This document shows positions 1 through 7,801 of a stretch of 46,431 bases of DNA, one piece after another. Within the stretch, counting starts at the first letter, position 1; every line of letters begins with the position of its first letter. A program made the translations under genes and the position numbers. The notes under the pieces were generated by a model. It saw nothing but the letters and a program-made list of their open reading frames with translations. It was not told the DNA's origin and ran no database searches. Source of the stretch: Clostridium gallinarum (GTDB lineage: Bacteria; Bacillota; Clostridia; Clostridiales; Clostridiaceae); assembly GCF_014836325.1 (NCBI RefSeq), contig NZ_JACSQZ010000023.1, positions 1 through 46,431 on the forward strand, written 5' to 3'.

Positions 1-47
1 AAAAAATAATATATTTAAATTATATTAGATAATTATATAAAATTAAA

Positions 48-72
48 GACTGCTGACACTTTGTCAGCAGTC
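48..72 (-). terminator. Stem-loop beyond the deoC-like gene
   Basis: A perfect 11-bp inverted repeat (48-58 and 62-72, arm GACTGCTGACA) with a 3-nt loop. Read on the minus strand it is followed by TTTAATTTT, so it could be a second terminator for the aldolase gene, behind the stronger hairpin at 81-117. On the plus strand the tail is A-rich. It may instead end an unseen plus-strand gene to the left of the window, though the lack of a T-run argues against that. Confidence 0.5.
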
Positions 73-80
73 TGAAATAA

Positions 81-117
81 AAAATATAACTAGAAATAAA
101 ATTTCTAGTTATATTTT
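81..117. terminator. Bidirectional intrinsic terminator
   Basis: A perfect 17-bp stem (81-97 with 101-117) and a 3-nt loop. The arm starts AAAA and ends TTTT, so it has a U-tract when read in either direction. It lies about 80 nt past the stop of the minus-strand aldolase and is its likely main terminator. Confidence 0.75.
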
Positions 118-198
118 TTATTAGTAAATTATTAGCTATAAAAAAATTTTAATTATAGAATATTTTGGATATTTATAATTTTTAAATATATAAATTGC

Positions 199-909
199 CT
201 ATATTTCTATAAAATCTACTTTATTTAATTCCATTTCAGCTTTTAATGATTCTATTATTGGAATACCAGCACTACAACCAATTCTTTCTGCACCTGCAGC
301 TATCATTGCTTTAAAAGTATCCGCATTTCTAATACCACCAGCAGCTTTAACTTTAACAGAGTCTCCAACAATTTCTTTCATAAGTTTTACGTCTTCTAAA
401 GTAGCCCCACCAGTACCAAAACCTGTAGAAGTTTTAATGAAATCTGGTTTTACTATTAGAGCGATTTCTGCCATCTTTTTAATTTCTTCTTTTGTAAGAT
501 AGCAATTTTCAAAAATTACTTTTGATACAACATTATTTTTTTTACATACATCAACAATTTGTTCCATCTCAGATTTTAAATAATTATAATCTTTTTCTTT
601 TAATTTTGTAATATTTATAACATAGTCTATTTCTGTTGCTCCATTTTTTATTGCATCCTCTGTTTCAAATACCTTTGATTCTATAGAGGTTTGTCCCAAT
701 GGAAAGGCTATAGCAGCACCAACATTAATATCTGTTCCAGATAATTCTTTAGAACAAAAAGCTGATTGAACTTGATTAATTGCTACCATTTTAAAATGGT
801 AGGATTTTGCTTCTTCGCAAAGTTTTTTCATATCATTTTCTGATGCCATTGGACTTAAATTTGTATGATCTATTAATCTTGATAACTGATCTAATGTATA
901 TTTTTTCAT
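199..909 (-). CDS. deoC: DeoC-family aldolase (2-deoxyribose-5-phosphate aldolase-like)
   Basis: A class I (Schiff-base) aldolase of the DeoC family, 236 residues, cytosolic. Members split 2-deoxyribose 5-phosphate into acetaldehyde and glyceraldehyde 3-phosphate. The catalytic set is visible: Asp95 in EIDYVIN, Schiff-base Lys159 in [13 protein letters not shown], and Lys188 in VKAAGG. I chose the ATG at 909 because GAGGGGTG lies just upstream on the minus strand; an ATG 18 nt further out has no such site. The C-terminal phosphate loop reads GCSAGI rather than the common GTSSG, so the substrate may differ from deoxyribose 5-phosphate. No other nucleoside genes are nearby. Instead it diverges from a mannose-type PTS operon and carries the same palindromic operator, which suggests a role in that sugar pathway. 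Family is sure; substrate is not. Confidence 0.88.
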   Translation of the reverse strand: MKKYTLDQLSRLIDHTNLSPMASENDMKKLCEEAKSYHFKMVAINQVQSAFCSKELSGTDINVGAAIAFPLGQTSIESKVFETEDAIKNGATEIDYVINITKLKEKDYNYLKSEMEQIVDVCKKNNVVSKVIFENCYLTKEEIKKMAEIALIVKPDFIKTSTGFGTGGATLEDVKLMKEIVGDSVKVKAAGGIRNADTFKAMIAAGAERIGCSAGIPIIESLKAEMELNKVDFIEI

Positions 910-930
910 GTTTACACCCCTCATCACTCG

Positions 931-948
931 AATATGTAATTACATATT
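931..948. promoter_or_regulatory. Palindromic operator at the deoC-like promoter
   Basis: AATATGTAATTACATATT is an 18-bp perfect palindrome directly downstream of the -10 box. Its core TATGTAATTACATA recurs exactly at 1271-1284 before the PTS operon. The GTAATTAC centre resembles GntR/HutC-type sites (GT..TA..AC class), and a GntR/UTRA regulator is encoded at 6007-6738, so I assign it as that protein's site by inference. Confidence 0.7.
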
Positions 949-949
949 T

Positions 950-978
950 AATTTATCATAGCAATATAAAAATGTCAA
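950..978 (-). promoter_or_regulatory. Promoter of the deoC-like gene
   Basis: On the minus strand: TTGACA (973-978), 17-nt spacer, TAAATT (950-955). The transcription start would fall near 943, inside the palindrome at 931-948. The rest of the 910-1223 gap is A/T-rich. It also holds an AAAACGT/ACGTTTT hairpin (1097-1119) and a TACATA-AA-TATGTA palindrome (1081-1094) of unknown meaning. Confidence 0.65.
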
Positions 979-1223
979 ATATTTTATTATGAAAAATAAG
1001 GAAGATACTATTATAGTTTTATAATAGTAAAAAATAATAGTGCTATATGAAGACTATTTTAATAATATGAAGTAAAAAAATACATAAATATGTAAAAAAA
1101 ACGTCGTTAAAAACGTTTTCTAGAATAATTTTTAATTTTTATAAAATATAAGAAGTAGAAACTAAATTAATTTTTAAGATTATCTGATCTAAAAATTAAT
1201 TGTAAAAAATTTCTTAGAAATCG

Positions 1224-1252
1224 TTGACATAAGCAAAAAAAGATATTATTAT
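1224..1252 (+). promoter_or_regulatory. Promoter of the mannose-family PTS operon
   Basis: TTGACA (1224-1229), exactly 17 nt, TATTAT (1247-1252): a near-consensus vegetative promoter. The start would be about 1259, leaving a ~58-nt leader that carries the operators at 1271-1303 and the AGGAGG at 1304-1309. Confidence 0.8.
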
Positions 1253-1270
1253 AAACGTATAAGATGATAA

Positions 1271-1303
1271 TATGTAATTACATAAGTTATATGTAATTGC
1301 AAT
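1271..1303. promoter_or_regulatory. Tandem operators of the PTS operon
   Basis: The perfect palindrome TATGTAATTACATA (1271-1284) is followed 19 bp on, centre to centre, by an imperfect copy TATGTAATTGCAAT (1290-1303). Both lie just downstream of the predicted transcription start, a position where a bound repressor blocks elongation or promoter clearance. The first copy matches the deoC-side operator at 931-948. Confidence 0.7.
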
Positions 1304-1317
1304 AGGAGGTGCTGGGT

Positions 1318-1728
1318 GTGAAGATAATTTTAACAAGTCATGGTAATTTTGCGAAGGGAATTTTACAATCTTATGAGATGATAGCAGGAACTAATGAGAG
1401 AATATCATATGTTACTTTAGACGAAGACGGGATAGGAAAATTCTCTAATACATTAAGGGAGAAGCTAGATCAGATTATAGAATCTGATGATGTTCTTATA
1501 CTTTGTGATTTGAAAGGAGGAACTCCATATAATGAAAGTTTTACTTATGCTTTATCTCATCAGGATAAAGTTAGAGTAGTGGCTGGTTTAAATTTACCTA
1601 TGTTAATAGAAATAGGAATAACTAATTTAGATAATCTAGATGAAGCTGTTTTGATAGCTTCAGAATCAGGAAAATCAGGAATAGAAGCTTTAACTTTTGA
1701 AGATAATGAAGATGATTTAGAATTTTAA
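1318..1728 (+). CDS. PTS mannose-family EIIA component
   Basis: Cytoplasmic EIIA of a mannose-class sugar phosphotransferase system, 136 residues. It takes phosphate from HPr and passes it to EIIB. The N-terminus reads KIILTSHGNFAKG, with His8 the expected phosphorylated residue, and CDLKGGTPYN is the family signature further in. I start at the GTG at 1318, 8 nt after AGGAGG (1304-1309); the in-frame GTG at 1309 overlaps the ribosome site itself. It is the first gene of an eight-gene operon. EIIA and EIIB are separate genes here, unlike the fused ManX of E. coli. The sugar is not shown by the sequence. Confidence 0.92.
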   Translation: MKIILTSHGNFAKGILQSYEMIAGTNERISYVTLDEDGIGKFSNTLREKLDQIIESDDVLILCDLKGGTPYNESFTYALSHQDKVRVVAGLNLPMLIEIGITNLDNLDEAVLIASESGKSGIEALTFEDNEDDLEF

Positions 1729-1756
1729 AAATAATATTAATAAAGAGGTGTTTCAA

Positions 1757-2254
1757 ATGAGTATTTCATTAATAAGAGTAGATGATCGTGTTATACACGG
1801 ACAAACAACAACAAGATGGTCAAAATTACGTCCAGTTCAAAGTATAATGGCTATAGGAGATGATGTTGCTAAGGATGAGCTTAGAAAAAGAGTTTTAAAG
1901 GCGGCAGCTGGAAATCTAAAAGTAGGAATATATTCTGTAGATCAAGCTGTAGATAAAGTTTCTAGAGCGATTGAATCGGATAAGGATTTCTTTATAATTT
2001 CTAATTCTCCTCAATATTTATCAAAGTTAGTGGAAAAGGGAGTAGAGCTTGGAAAGAAAGAAATAAATATTGGACCAATGAATAGTAGAGCTGGTGCAAA
2101 GGTATTAGGAAGAACAGTAGCAATTGATGAAAAGGATTATGAAGCATTTGAGTTTTTGGAATCTAAGGGATATGTAATACAATTTCAACTATTACCAGAT
2201 GATGATATAAAGAGTTGGTCTACAATGAAAGCTAAATATAATGAAATTAAATAA
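1757..2254 (+). CDS. PTS mannose/sorbose-family EIIB component
   Basis: EIIB subunit, 165 residues. It accepts phosphate on a histidine and hands it to the sugar during uptake through EIIC/EIID. The N-terminus ISLIRVDDRVIHGQ carries the phospho-accepting His14. The start ATG at 1757 follows AAAGAGGTG with 6 nt spacing; an in-frame GTG at 1748 lies inside that site. It lies 28 nt after EIIA and 28 nt before EIIC. Length and motif are normal for the family. Confidence 0.93.
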   Translation: MSISLIRVDDRVIHGQTTTRWSKLRPVQSIMAIGDDVAKDELRKRVLKAAAGNLKVGIYSVDQAVDKVSRAIESDKDFFIISNSPQYLSKLVEKGVELGKKEINIGPMNSRAGAKVLGRTVAIDEKDYEAFEFLESKGYVIQFQLLPDDDIKSWSTMKAKYNEIK

Positions 2255-2282
2255 TATAAAGGTATAAGGGAGGAGATTGGAG

Positions 2283-3113
2283 ATGGATAATTTATTTTTA
2301 TCTGCATTATTAACTGGTGTTTTCTGTTACTTAGGAGCTATAGAAACTCCCTGGTTATTGGGGATGACGGGAGGATTTTACATAGTAGGAAGACCATTAG
2401 TAGCTGGACTTTTATGTGGTATAGCTTTTGGGGATATTCAAGCTGGAGTTCTTTGCGGATTGGCTGTACAAGCTGTTTTTATAGCTAACCTTACAACAGG
2501 TGGAGCTACTAATAGTGAGATTTCTTATGCCGGTTATGGTGGTATAGGACTTGCTATGGCAACTACTAAGGATCCGGCATTAGCTGTTACTCTTTCTATA
2601 TTAATAGGACAAACTTTTGGACTTATTTTCTATAACACAAGAATGGCATTATATTCATTTTGGAATACTAAAGCTCAAAAGGCTGCTGAAGAGGGGGATA
2701 CTAAAGGTATAACTATGAACCATTTAATATATCCTCAAATTACAACTTTCTTACTAAGAGCAGTTCCTATATTTTTAGCAATATACTTTGGACAAGGTTT
2801 GGTAGATTCTTTATTAAGTAATGTTCCTCAAATTATTACTGATGTTATTTCTGTTTTAGGTGGTGTTTTACCAGCACTAGGCATAGCAATGCTTATGAAT
2901 ATTGTTATAAAGGAACCTGCTCATTTTATCTTCTTCTTCGTAGGATTTGTTCTTATGGCTCTTGCAGGACTATCTATGATTGCTTTAGTATTTGTGGCTG
3001 CATTAGTAGCCTATATGTATTACATAGCTAGTGCTAAAGGTAAAGTTGTAGTAGCTACAAATGGAGTTCAAACTTCTAATGAAGATGTATTCGAAGATGA
3101 TGATTTGTTTTAA
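2283..3113 (+). CDS. PTS mannose/sorbose-family EIIC component
   Basis: Integral membrane subunit, 276 residues, that together with EIID forms the sugar channel. It is rich in long hydrophobic stretches and carries the family-type segment ANLTTGGATNSEISYAGYGG around residues 75-95. The start ATG at 2283 sits 7 nt after GGGAGGAG; a TTG at 2277 is too close to that site. The C-terminal tail is short and acidic (EDVFEDDDLF). Mannose-family EIIC proteins serve mannose, fructose, sorbose, glycated amino acids and others, so the substrate has to come from the neighbours. Confidence 0.92.
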   Translation: MDNLFLSALLTGVFCYLGAIETPWLLGMTGGFYIVGRPLVAGLLCGIAFGDIQAGVLCGLAVQAVFIANLTTGGATNSEISYAGYGGIGLAMATTKDPALAVTLSILIGQTFGLIFYNTRMALYSFWNTKAQKAAEEGDTKGITMNHLIYPQITTFLLRAVPIFLAIYFGQGLVDSLLSNVPQIITDVISVLGGVLPALGIAMLMNIVIKEPAHFIFFFVGFVLMALAGLSMIALVFVAALVAYMYYIASAKGKVVVATNGVQTSNEDVFEDDDLF

Positions 3114-3129
3114 GTGAGGAGTGAAAAAG

Positions 3130-3960
3130 ATGGCAGATAATAAAGTTAATCAAGAGAAAAAATTATCTAAGAAAGAGTTAAATACTATATGGTCTAGATG
3201 GGCTTTTACTCATCTTTCATCAATGAGTTATGAAAAATTACAAGCACATGCTTGGGCGTATTCATATATTCCATTTGTAAAAAAATATTATAAGAATGAT
3301 CCTGAAAAGGCTAAAGAATTGTTGGTAAGACAATCAATGTTTTATAATACAGAACCACAGACAGGGCAATTAGTTAATGGTATAGTTGCTAGTCTTGAGG
3401 AGCAAATAGCACTTGGTGGAGATGTATCACCTGAAATGCCAGTAAATATAAAGACTACTTTAATGGGACCTCTTGCTGGGATTGGGGATTCAATTATTCA
3501 GGGAATTATAGTACCAATACTTCTTTCTATAGCTATGGGTTTAGCAGTGGGAGGAAATGCTCTAGGTCCAATATTTTATATAATTGCATATGGAGTAGTT
3601 GGTACGCTTATATCTTATTTTTGTTTCCATAGTGGTTATAGGCTTGGAGTAAATGCCATTGACTACATTGTTGGAGAAGATGCTAAGAGAATTACTGATG
3701 CATTTAATATACTTGGGGTAATGGTTATTGGAGGACTTGCATCATCAAATATTGTATTAAATACAAAACTAACTATACCAATGGGAGAAGAAGTTAAAGT
3801 TCTTCAGGAGGTATTAGATAGTATATTCCCAGGAATATTACCTTTAGCAATGGTTATTCTTGCTTGGTATTTAATATCTAAAAAGCAATTGTCAGCAACA
3901 AAAGTAATACTTATATTAACAGTTATTGCAACAATTGGAGTAGCAATAGGAATATTTTAA
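3130..3960 (+). CDS. PTS mannose-family EIID component
   Basis: The EIID subunit, unique to the mannose class, 276 residues. It shows the usual order: a charged N-terminal cytosolic part (WSRWAFTHLSSMSYEKLQ), the conserved NTEPQTGQLVNGIVASLEEQ-type stretch around residue 75-95, the MGPLAGIGDSI loop, and C-terminal membrane segments. The start ATG at 3130 is 8 nt from AGGAG; the GTG at 3121 overlaps that site. It follows EIIC by 16 nt. With the three genes before it, the transporter is complete and appears intact. Confidence 0.93.
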   Translation: MADNKVNQEKKLSKKELNTIWSRWAFTHLSSMSYEKLQAHAWAYSYIPFVKKYYKNDPEKAKELLVRQSMFYNTEPQTGQLVNGIVASLEEQIALGGDVSPEMPVNIKTTLMGPLAGIGDSIIQGIIVPILLSIAMGLAVGGNALGPIFYIIAYGVVGTLISYFCFHSGYRLGVNAIDYIVGEDAKRITDAFNILGVMVIGGLASSNIVLNTKLTIPMGEEVKVLQEVLDSIFPGILPLAMVILAWYLISKKQLSATKVILILTVIATIGVAIGIF

Positions 3961-3965
3961 TAAGG

Positions 3966-3992
3966 ATGAGCCTGAATTTAACTCAGGCTCAT
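3966..3992 (+). terminator. Intra-operon stem-loop
   Basis: A perfect 10-bp stem (ATGAGCCTGA 3966-3975 with TCAGGCTCAT 3983-3992), 7-nt loop, followed by TAATTTTAT. The weak U-tract suggests partial termination or an mRNA-stabilising hairpin after the transporter genes, which would give more EII than enzymes. The next gene starts 28 nt on. Confidence 0.55.
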
Positions 3993-4020
3993 TAATTTTA
4001 TAAAAGAGGAGGAATTAAAT

Positions 4021-4929
4021 ATGTTAATTTTAAATCCGATATCAAAGGAAAGGATATGGGGCACGCCGAGGCTTCATGAATATAGTGGTGATGAAAGTAT
4101 AGAAAAAATAGGCTCTATATATTCACTTTCAGCAATTGAAGGTTTATCCAATGAGATTGTAGGGGGTGATTTTTTAGGTAAGAGTTTTTATGATGTGGTA
4201 AAGAATAATCCGGAAATTTTTGGATTAAAAAAAGGAGAAGTATATCCTCTTATTATTTCTTTTACTGCCTGTGATGATAATTTAAGTGTTCAAGTGCATC
4301 CAGGAGATGAATATGCTAAAAAAAACGGATTGGGTTTGTATGGTAAAAGTGAATCTTGGTATTTCATAGAGCCTCCTAAAAATGGATGGATTTATTCAGG
4401 GGCTCTTGTGGATAGCAAGGAAAAAATAGCTCAACTAATAAATAGTGGACAATATGAAAAAGTTGTAGGAAAAGAAGAGGTAAATAAAGATGATTTAGTA
4501 TTCATTCCATCCTCTACACTTCATGCAATGACAGAGGGTTCTTTAGTATATGAAATACAACAATCTACTGATATTACTTATAGATTTTATGATTATGATA
4601 GATTAGATAGTAATGGAGAAAAAAGAGAATTACATTTAAATAGAGCTATTGATGCATTGAATTTAAATAATAAGGTGAAAAGGGTACCGTTAATAGAAGG
4701 AAATATACAGTTAGAATATCCTTATAGCATAATAAAAAAAGAATTAAAAGATAGCTTTAAGAATGAAAAAGAAATAGCTATAGTAATAACAGTTATAGAA
4801 GGAATTGGAAGAATTAATAAGGAACTAGTAAAGAAAGGTATTAGTATAGTAGTTCTCCCGGGGGAAATTATTAATATTGATGGAGCTTTTAAGGCTATTG
4901 TAGCTACTCCATGTACTTATTGGAGATAA
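4021..4929 (+). CDS. manA: Class I mannose-6-phosphate isomerase
   Basis: Zinc-dependent cupin isomerase, 302 residues, interconverting mannose 6-phosphate and fructose 6-phosphate. The metal ligands of the family are visible: Gln91 and His93 in SVQVHPGDEYA, Glu111 in GKSESWYF, and His168 in PSSTLHAM. The length fits the short Firmicute ManA type. The ATG follows AGAGGAGG with a normal gap. It sits inside the mannose-family PTS operon, so it would feed the imported hexose 6-phosphate into glycolysis. ManA paralogues in sugar operons can act on other aldose/ketose phosphates, so mannose as the only substrate is an inference. Confidence 0.92.
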   Translation: MLILNPISKERIWGTPRLHEYSGDESIEKIGSIYSLSAIEGLSNEIVGGDFLGKSFYDVVKNNPEIFGLKKGEVYPLIISFTACDDNLSVQVHPGDEYAKKNGLGLYGKSESWYFIEPPKNGWIYSGALVDSKEKIAQLINSGQYEKVVGKEEVNKDDLVFIPSSTLHAMTEGSLVYEIQQSTDITYRFYDYDRLDSNGEKRELHLNRAIDALNLNNKVKRVPLIEGNIQLEYPYSIIKKELKDSFKNEKEIAIVITVIEGIGRINKELVKKGISIVVLPGEIINIDGAFKAIVATPCTYWR

Positions 4930-4991
4930 AATAAGGTTAAGATATTTTAGAAATTATTGAATACGAATATAATAGATTAAGGAGGAGAAAT

Positions 4992-5942
4992 ATGAAAAAG
5001 CTAAATTGGGGTATTATAGGTACTGGGAATGTAGCCAATCAATTTGCTAAGGAGTTTATACTTCAAAAATCATCAGCCAAACTTTGTGCAGTAGCATCTA
5101 GAAGTATTGAAAAATCTCAAGATTTTGCTCAAAAATATAATATTAAAAGAGCCTATGGAAGCTATGAGGAGCTATTAGAGGATAAAGATATAGATATTGT
5201 TTATATAGCAATACCTCATAATTTTCATTTTGAAATTATGAAGAAGGCATTAGATAATAATAAAAATATTCTTTGTGAAAAGCCAATTACTATAAGTTAT
5301 GATGAGTTAGATAGTATAGTAAAAATTGCAAAAGAGAAAAATCTATATGTAGTTGAATCTATGACAATATATCATATGCCAGTTATAAAAACAGTTAGAG
5401 ATTGGATAGAAAAAAATTATTTAGGAAAATTGAAAATGTTACAAATTGCCTTTGGAAGTTATAAAGAAGAACAATCAGAGATGTATTTTTTTAATCCACA
5501 ACTTGCTGGTGGAGCTCTAAATGATATTGGAGTGTATGCAATTTCTTTAGCAAGATTATTTATGACTAGTTGTCCTGAAGAGATATTGAGCTTAACAAAT
5601 AATCATCCCTCAGGAGTAGATGAGACTACTGGAATAATTATGAGAAATAAAGAAGATGAAGTTGCAGTTATTAGCTTAACATTTAGAGCAAAGCAACCTA
5701 AGAAAGGTGTTATAGCTTACGAAGAAGGATATTTCGAAATTTTTAATTATCCACAAGCTACTAGGATAGAATTTGTTTCTAGACAAGGTGAAAAAACTAT
5801 TTTTGAGAATGGGAAATCAGAAAGACGATTTGCCTATACTATAGAAGAGGTCACTAATATGATTATAAATAATGAAGAAAATTATACTTTGAAACTAACT
5901 ATGGATGTAAGAAAAATAATGGATAAATGTTATAAAAAATAG
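4992..5942 (+). CDS. Gfo/Idh/MocA family NAD(P)-dependent oxidoreductase
   Basis: 316-residue sugar or polyol dehydrogenase-like protein. The N-terminal Rossmann fold shows GIIGTGNVANQFAKEF, and the family hallmark EKPI appears in CEKPITISYDEL (about residues 94-105), whose lysine is the usual catalytic residue. The C-terminal alpha/beta domain contains GGALNDIGVYAI, with the aspartate usual for the family. The start ATG follows AGGAGGAG. Members oxidise or reduce hydroxyls of sugars, inositols or glycosides. Its position between manA and the regulator puts it in the same pathway, but the reaction cannot be read from sequence. Confidence 0.85.
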   Translation: MKKLNWGIIGTGNVANQFAKEFILQKSSAKLCAVASRSIEKSQDFAQKYNIKRAYGSYEELLEDKDIDIVYIAIPHNFHFEIMKKALDNNKNILCEKPITISYDELDSIVKIAKEKNLYVVESMTIYHMPVIKTVRDWIEKNYLGKLKMLQIAFGSYKEEQSEMYFFNPQLAGGALNDIGVYAISLARLFMTSCPEEILSLTNNHPSGVDETTGIIMRNKEDEVAVISLTFRAKQPKKGVIAYEEGYFEIFNYPQATRIEFVSRQGEKTIFENGKSERRFAYTIEEVTNMIINNEENYTLKLTMDVRKIMDKCYKK

Positions 5943-6006
5943 TTTTGTGATATTATATAGGGAAGTATTTTGAAGAATATGTACTTTAAAGGAGTTGTTT
6001 GAGTTA

Positions 6007-6738
6007 ATGAAGAATGATAAAATGCCATTACATCTAAATATAAAAGCTGATATTTTATCTAAGATAAAATCTGGAGTTTATAAGGAAAATGAAATTATAC
6101 CTAGTGAAATGGATTTGGCAGAAGAATATAAGGTTAGTAGACCTACAATAAGGCAAGCGATACAGGGGCTTGTAAATGAAGGATACCTTGAGAGAAAAAA
6201 AAGAAAAGGTACCATAGTAATTCGAAAAAAAATACCTCAAGAATTCACCAATATTTTACAAAGTTATAACAATGAAATTAAGGGCAAAGGATTAGAACCT
6301 AAAACCAAAGTAATTTCATGTAAATTAGAAGAGGCAAGTAATGAGGTTTGTGATAAGCTTAATTTGAAGGAAGGAGAAAGTGTATATAAGATAGTAAGAC
6401 TAAGATATGCAGGAGATGATCCAGTTGTATTTGTAATTACTTATATTAAAGCTGATATTTTACCAGAGTTTTTAAAACATAATTTTACTAAAGAGTCAAT
6501 TTATAATGTATTGTCATCATATAACTTTCCTATTATCAGCATTACTCGTTATCTTGAAGTGATGAAAGCAGATGAATCAACAAGTGTATTATTAGATATT
6601 GAGATGGGAGATCCTATATTTAGGTTTATTTCCATAGGTCATACATATAATAGAAATCCTATAGAATACTCTATAGCAAAATATAGAGGTGATTTAAATT
6701 CTTTTGTTATAGAAATAGATAATAGCAAAAATGTTTAA
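6007..6738 (+). CDS. GntR-family transcriptional regulator (HutC/UTRA subfamily)
   Basis: 243 residues. The N-terminal winged helix-turn-helix spans about residues 5-70 (IIPSEMDLAEEYKVSRPTIR, then VNEGYLERKKRKGT). A UTRA ligand-binding domain follows, with the typical EGESVYKIVRLRYAGDDPVV and NRNPIEYSIAKYRGD patterns. UTRA domains of this class usually sense a sugar phosphate. AAAGGAG ends at 5994, so the ATG at 6007 has a long 12-nt gap; an in-frame TTG at 5995 abuts the site, so the start is not certain. It is the most likely protein to bind the TATGTAATTACATA sites at 931-948 and 1271-1303, and so to control both the divergent aldolase and its own operon. Confidence 0.88.
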   Translation: MKNDKMPLHLNIKADILSKIKSGVYKENEIIPSEMDLAEEYKVSRPTIRQAIQGLVNEGYLERKKRKGTIVIRKKIPQEFTNILQSYNNEIKGKGLEPKTKVISCKLEEASNEVCDKLNLKEGESVYKIVRLRYAGDDPVVFVITYIKADILPEFLKHNFTKESIYNVLSSYNFPIISITRYLEVMKADESTSVLLDIEMGDPIFRFISIGHTYNRNPIEYSIAKYRGDLNSFVIEIDNSKNV

Positions 6739-6771
6739 AGCATTATTTAATCAATATGGAGGTTATTATAT

Positions 6772-7425
6772 ATGAAGAAATTATTATGTCCATCAATGAT
6801 GTGTGCTGATTATAGATATTTGGAGAAAGAAATAGAATCTTTAGAAAATGCAGGTATTGATATTTTTCATTTAGATGTAATGGATGGGAATTATGTACCT
6901 AATTTTGGGATGGGATTGCAAGATATAAAGTATATATGTGAGAAATCTATAAAACCTGTAGATGTTCATCTAATGATAGAAGAACCGAATCGATATATAG
7001 ATATGTTTGTGAATTTGGGGGTGGATATTATATATGTACATCCAGAAGCAGATAGTCATATTGTAAGAACTCTTCAGAAAATCAAAAGTAAGAGGATTAA
7101 AGCGGGGATAGCGATTAATCCAGGGACAGCATTCTATACTATAGAACCACTTTTGTATTTATCTGATTATGTTTTGATAATGACAGTGAATCCAGGTTTT
7201 TCAGGACAGGAATATATTGATTTTGTTGATGAAAAAATAGAAAAACTATTAAATGTAAAAGACAAATATAATTATAAAATAATTATTGATGGTGCTTGTT
7301 CGCATAGTAGAATAAAAATTTTAAGTGAAAAAGGAGTTGATGGTTTTGTTCTTGGAACAGCAGCATTGTTTGGGAAAAATAAAGATTATGACAAAATTAT
7401 AAATAGTTTAAGAAAGTATAATTAA
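6772..7425 (+). CDS. Ribulose-/allulose-phosphate 3-epimerase family protein
   Basis: A (beta/alpha)8-barrel epimerase of the RPE superfamily, 217 residues. Visible motifs: PSMMCAD at the N-terminus, DIFHLDVMDGNYVPNFGMG, DVHLMIEEP, MTVNPGFSGQ, DGACS and GTAALFG. Metal and catalytic residues (His and Asp of HLDVMDG, His of DVHLM, Asp of DGACS) are kept. Details (MC in SMMCAD, VHPEA, DGACS, GTAALFG) look more like D-allulose-6-phosphate 3-epimerase (AlsE) than housekeeping RPE, which usually has SxLSADF, DGGIN and GSAVF. That reading fits its position as last gene of a hexose PTS operon: it would turn allulose 6-phosphate into fructose 6-phosphate. A plain ribulose-5-phosphate epimerase cannot be excluded. 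Confidence 0.85.
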   Translation: MKKLLCPSMMCADYRYLEKEIESLENAGIDIFHLDVMDGNYVPNFGMGLQDIKYICEKSIKPVDVHLMIEEPNRYIDMFVNLGVDIIYVHPEADSHIVRTLQKIKSKRIKAGIAINPGTAFYTIEPLLYLSDYVLIMTVNPGFSGQEYIDFVDEKIEKLLNVKDKYNYKIIIDGACSHSRIKILSEKGVDGFVLGTAALFGKNKDYDKIINSLRKYN

Positions 7426-7728
7426 TTACTTAAAAAATATAAATGATATAAGAAAATAATATTAGTATTTAATTATAAATATATTAATTAATACTATATG
7501 TATATTAGAAGAAAGAAATCACGGGAATATTGTAAGATTCTATACAAAGATAATTTTCAATTTGTAGTTTATTATATAAAAATTTTTAATATATTTTTGT
7601 TACATTAATATAAATAACTTTTATTATTTATAAAAAACAATGGTTAATACTTAAGAATCTAAAATAGCCATCATCTTATATTAAATTTTAAATACTATTT
7701 TAATATGTTAATAATATTTTTAAGTTTG

Positions 7729-7800
7729 AAAGTGTTAAAGTATCATAGTAAGGTCACTTTTAGATTTTGATTGAACCTTGGTATGATACTTTAACACTTT
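7729..7800. terminator. Long stem-loop terminator between convergent genes; repeat copy 1
   Basis: An 18-bp perfect stem (7729-7746 with 7783-7800) with an extra short paired segment (AAGGT 7750-7754 with ACCTT 7775-7779) and a T-run on the plus strand. It ends the epimerase operon, and it lies directly behind the minus-strand chemoreceptor stop at 7802, so it can serve both. The left arm and loop start (GTGTTAAAGTATCATAG, then AAGGT, CACTT) recur at 18343-18390. The rest of the 7426-7728 gap is A/T-rich with no feature I can support. Confidence 0.8.
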
Positions 7801-7801
7801 T

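Noticed and set aside
5943..6006. Third GntR operator directly before the regulator gene (AATATGTAC)
   Set aside because: Only one half-site is recognisable; no palindrome, so it is not supported.
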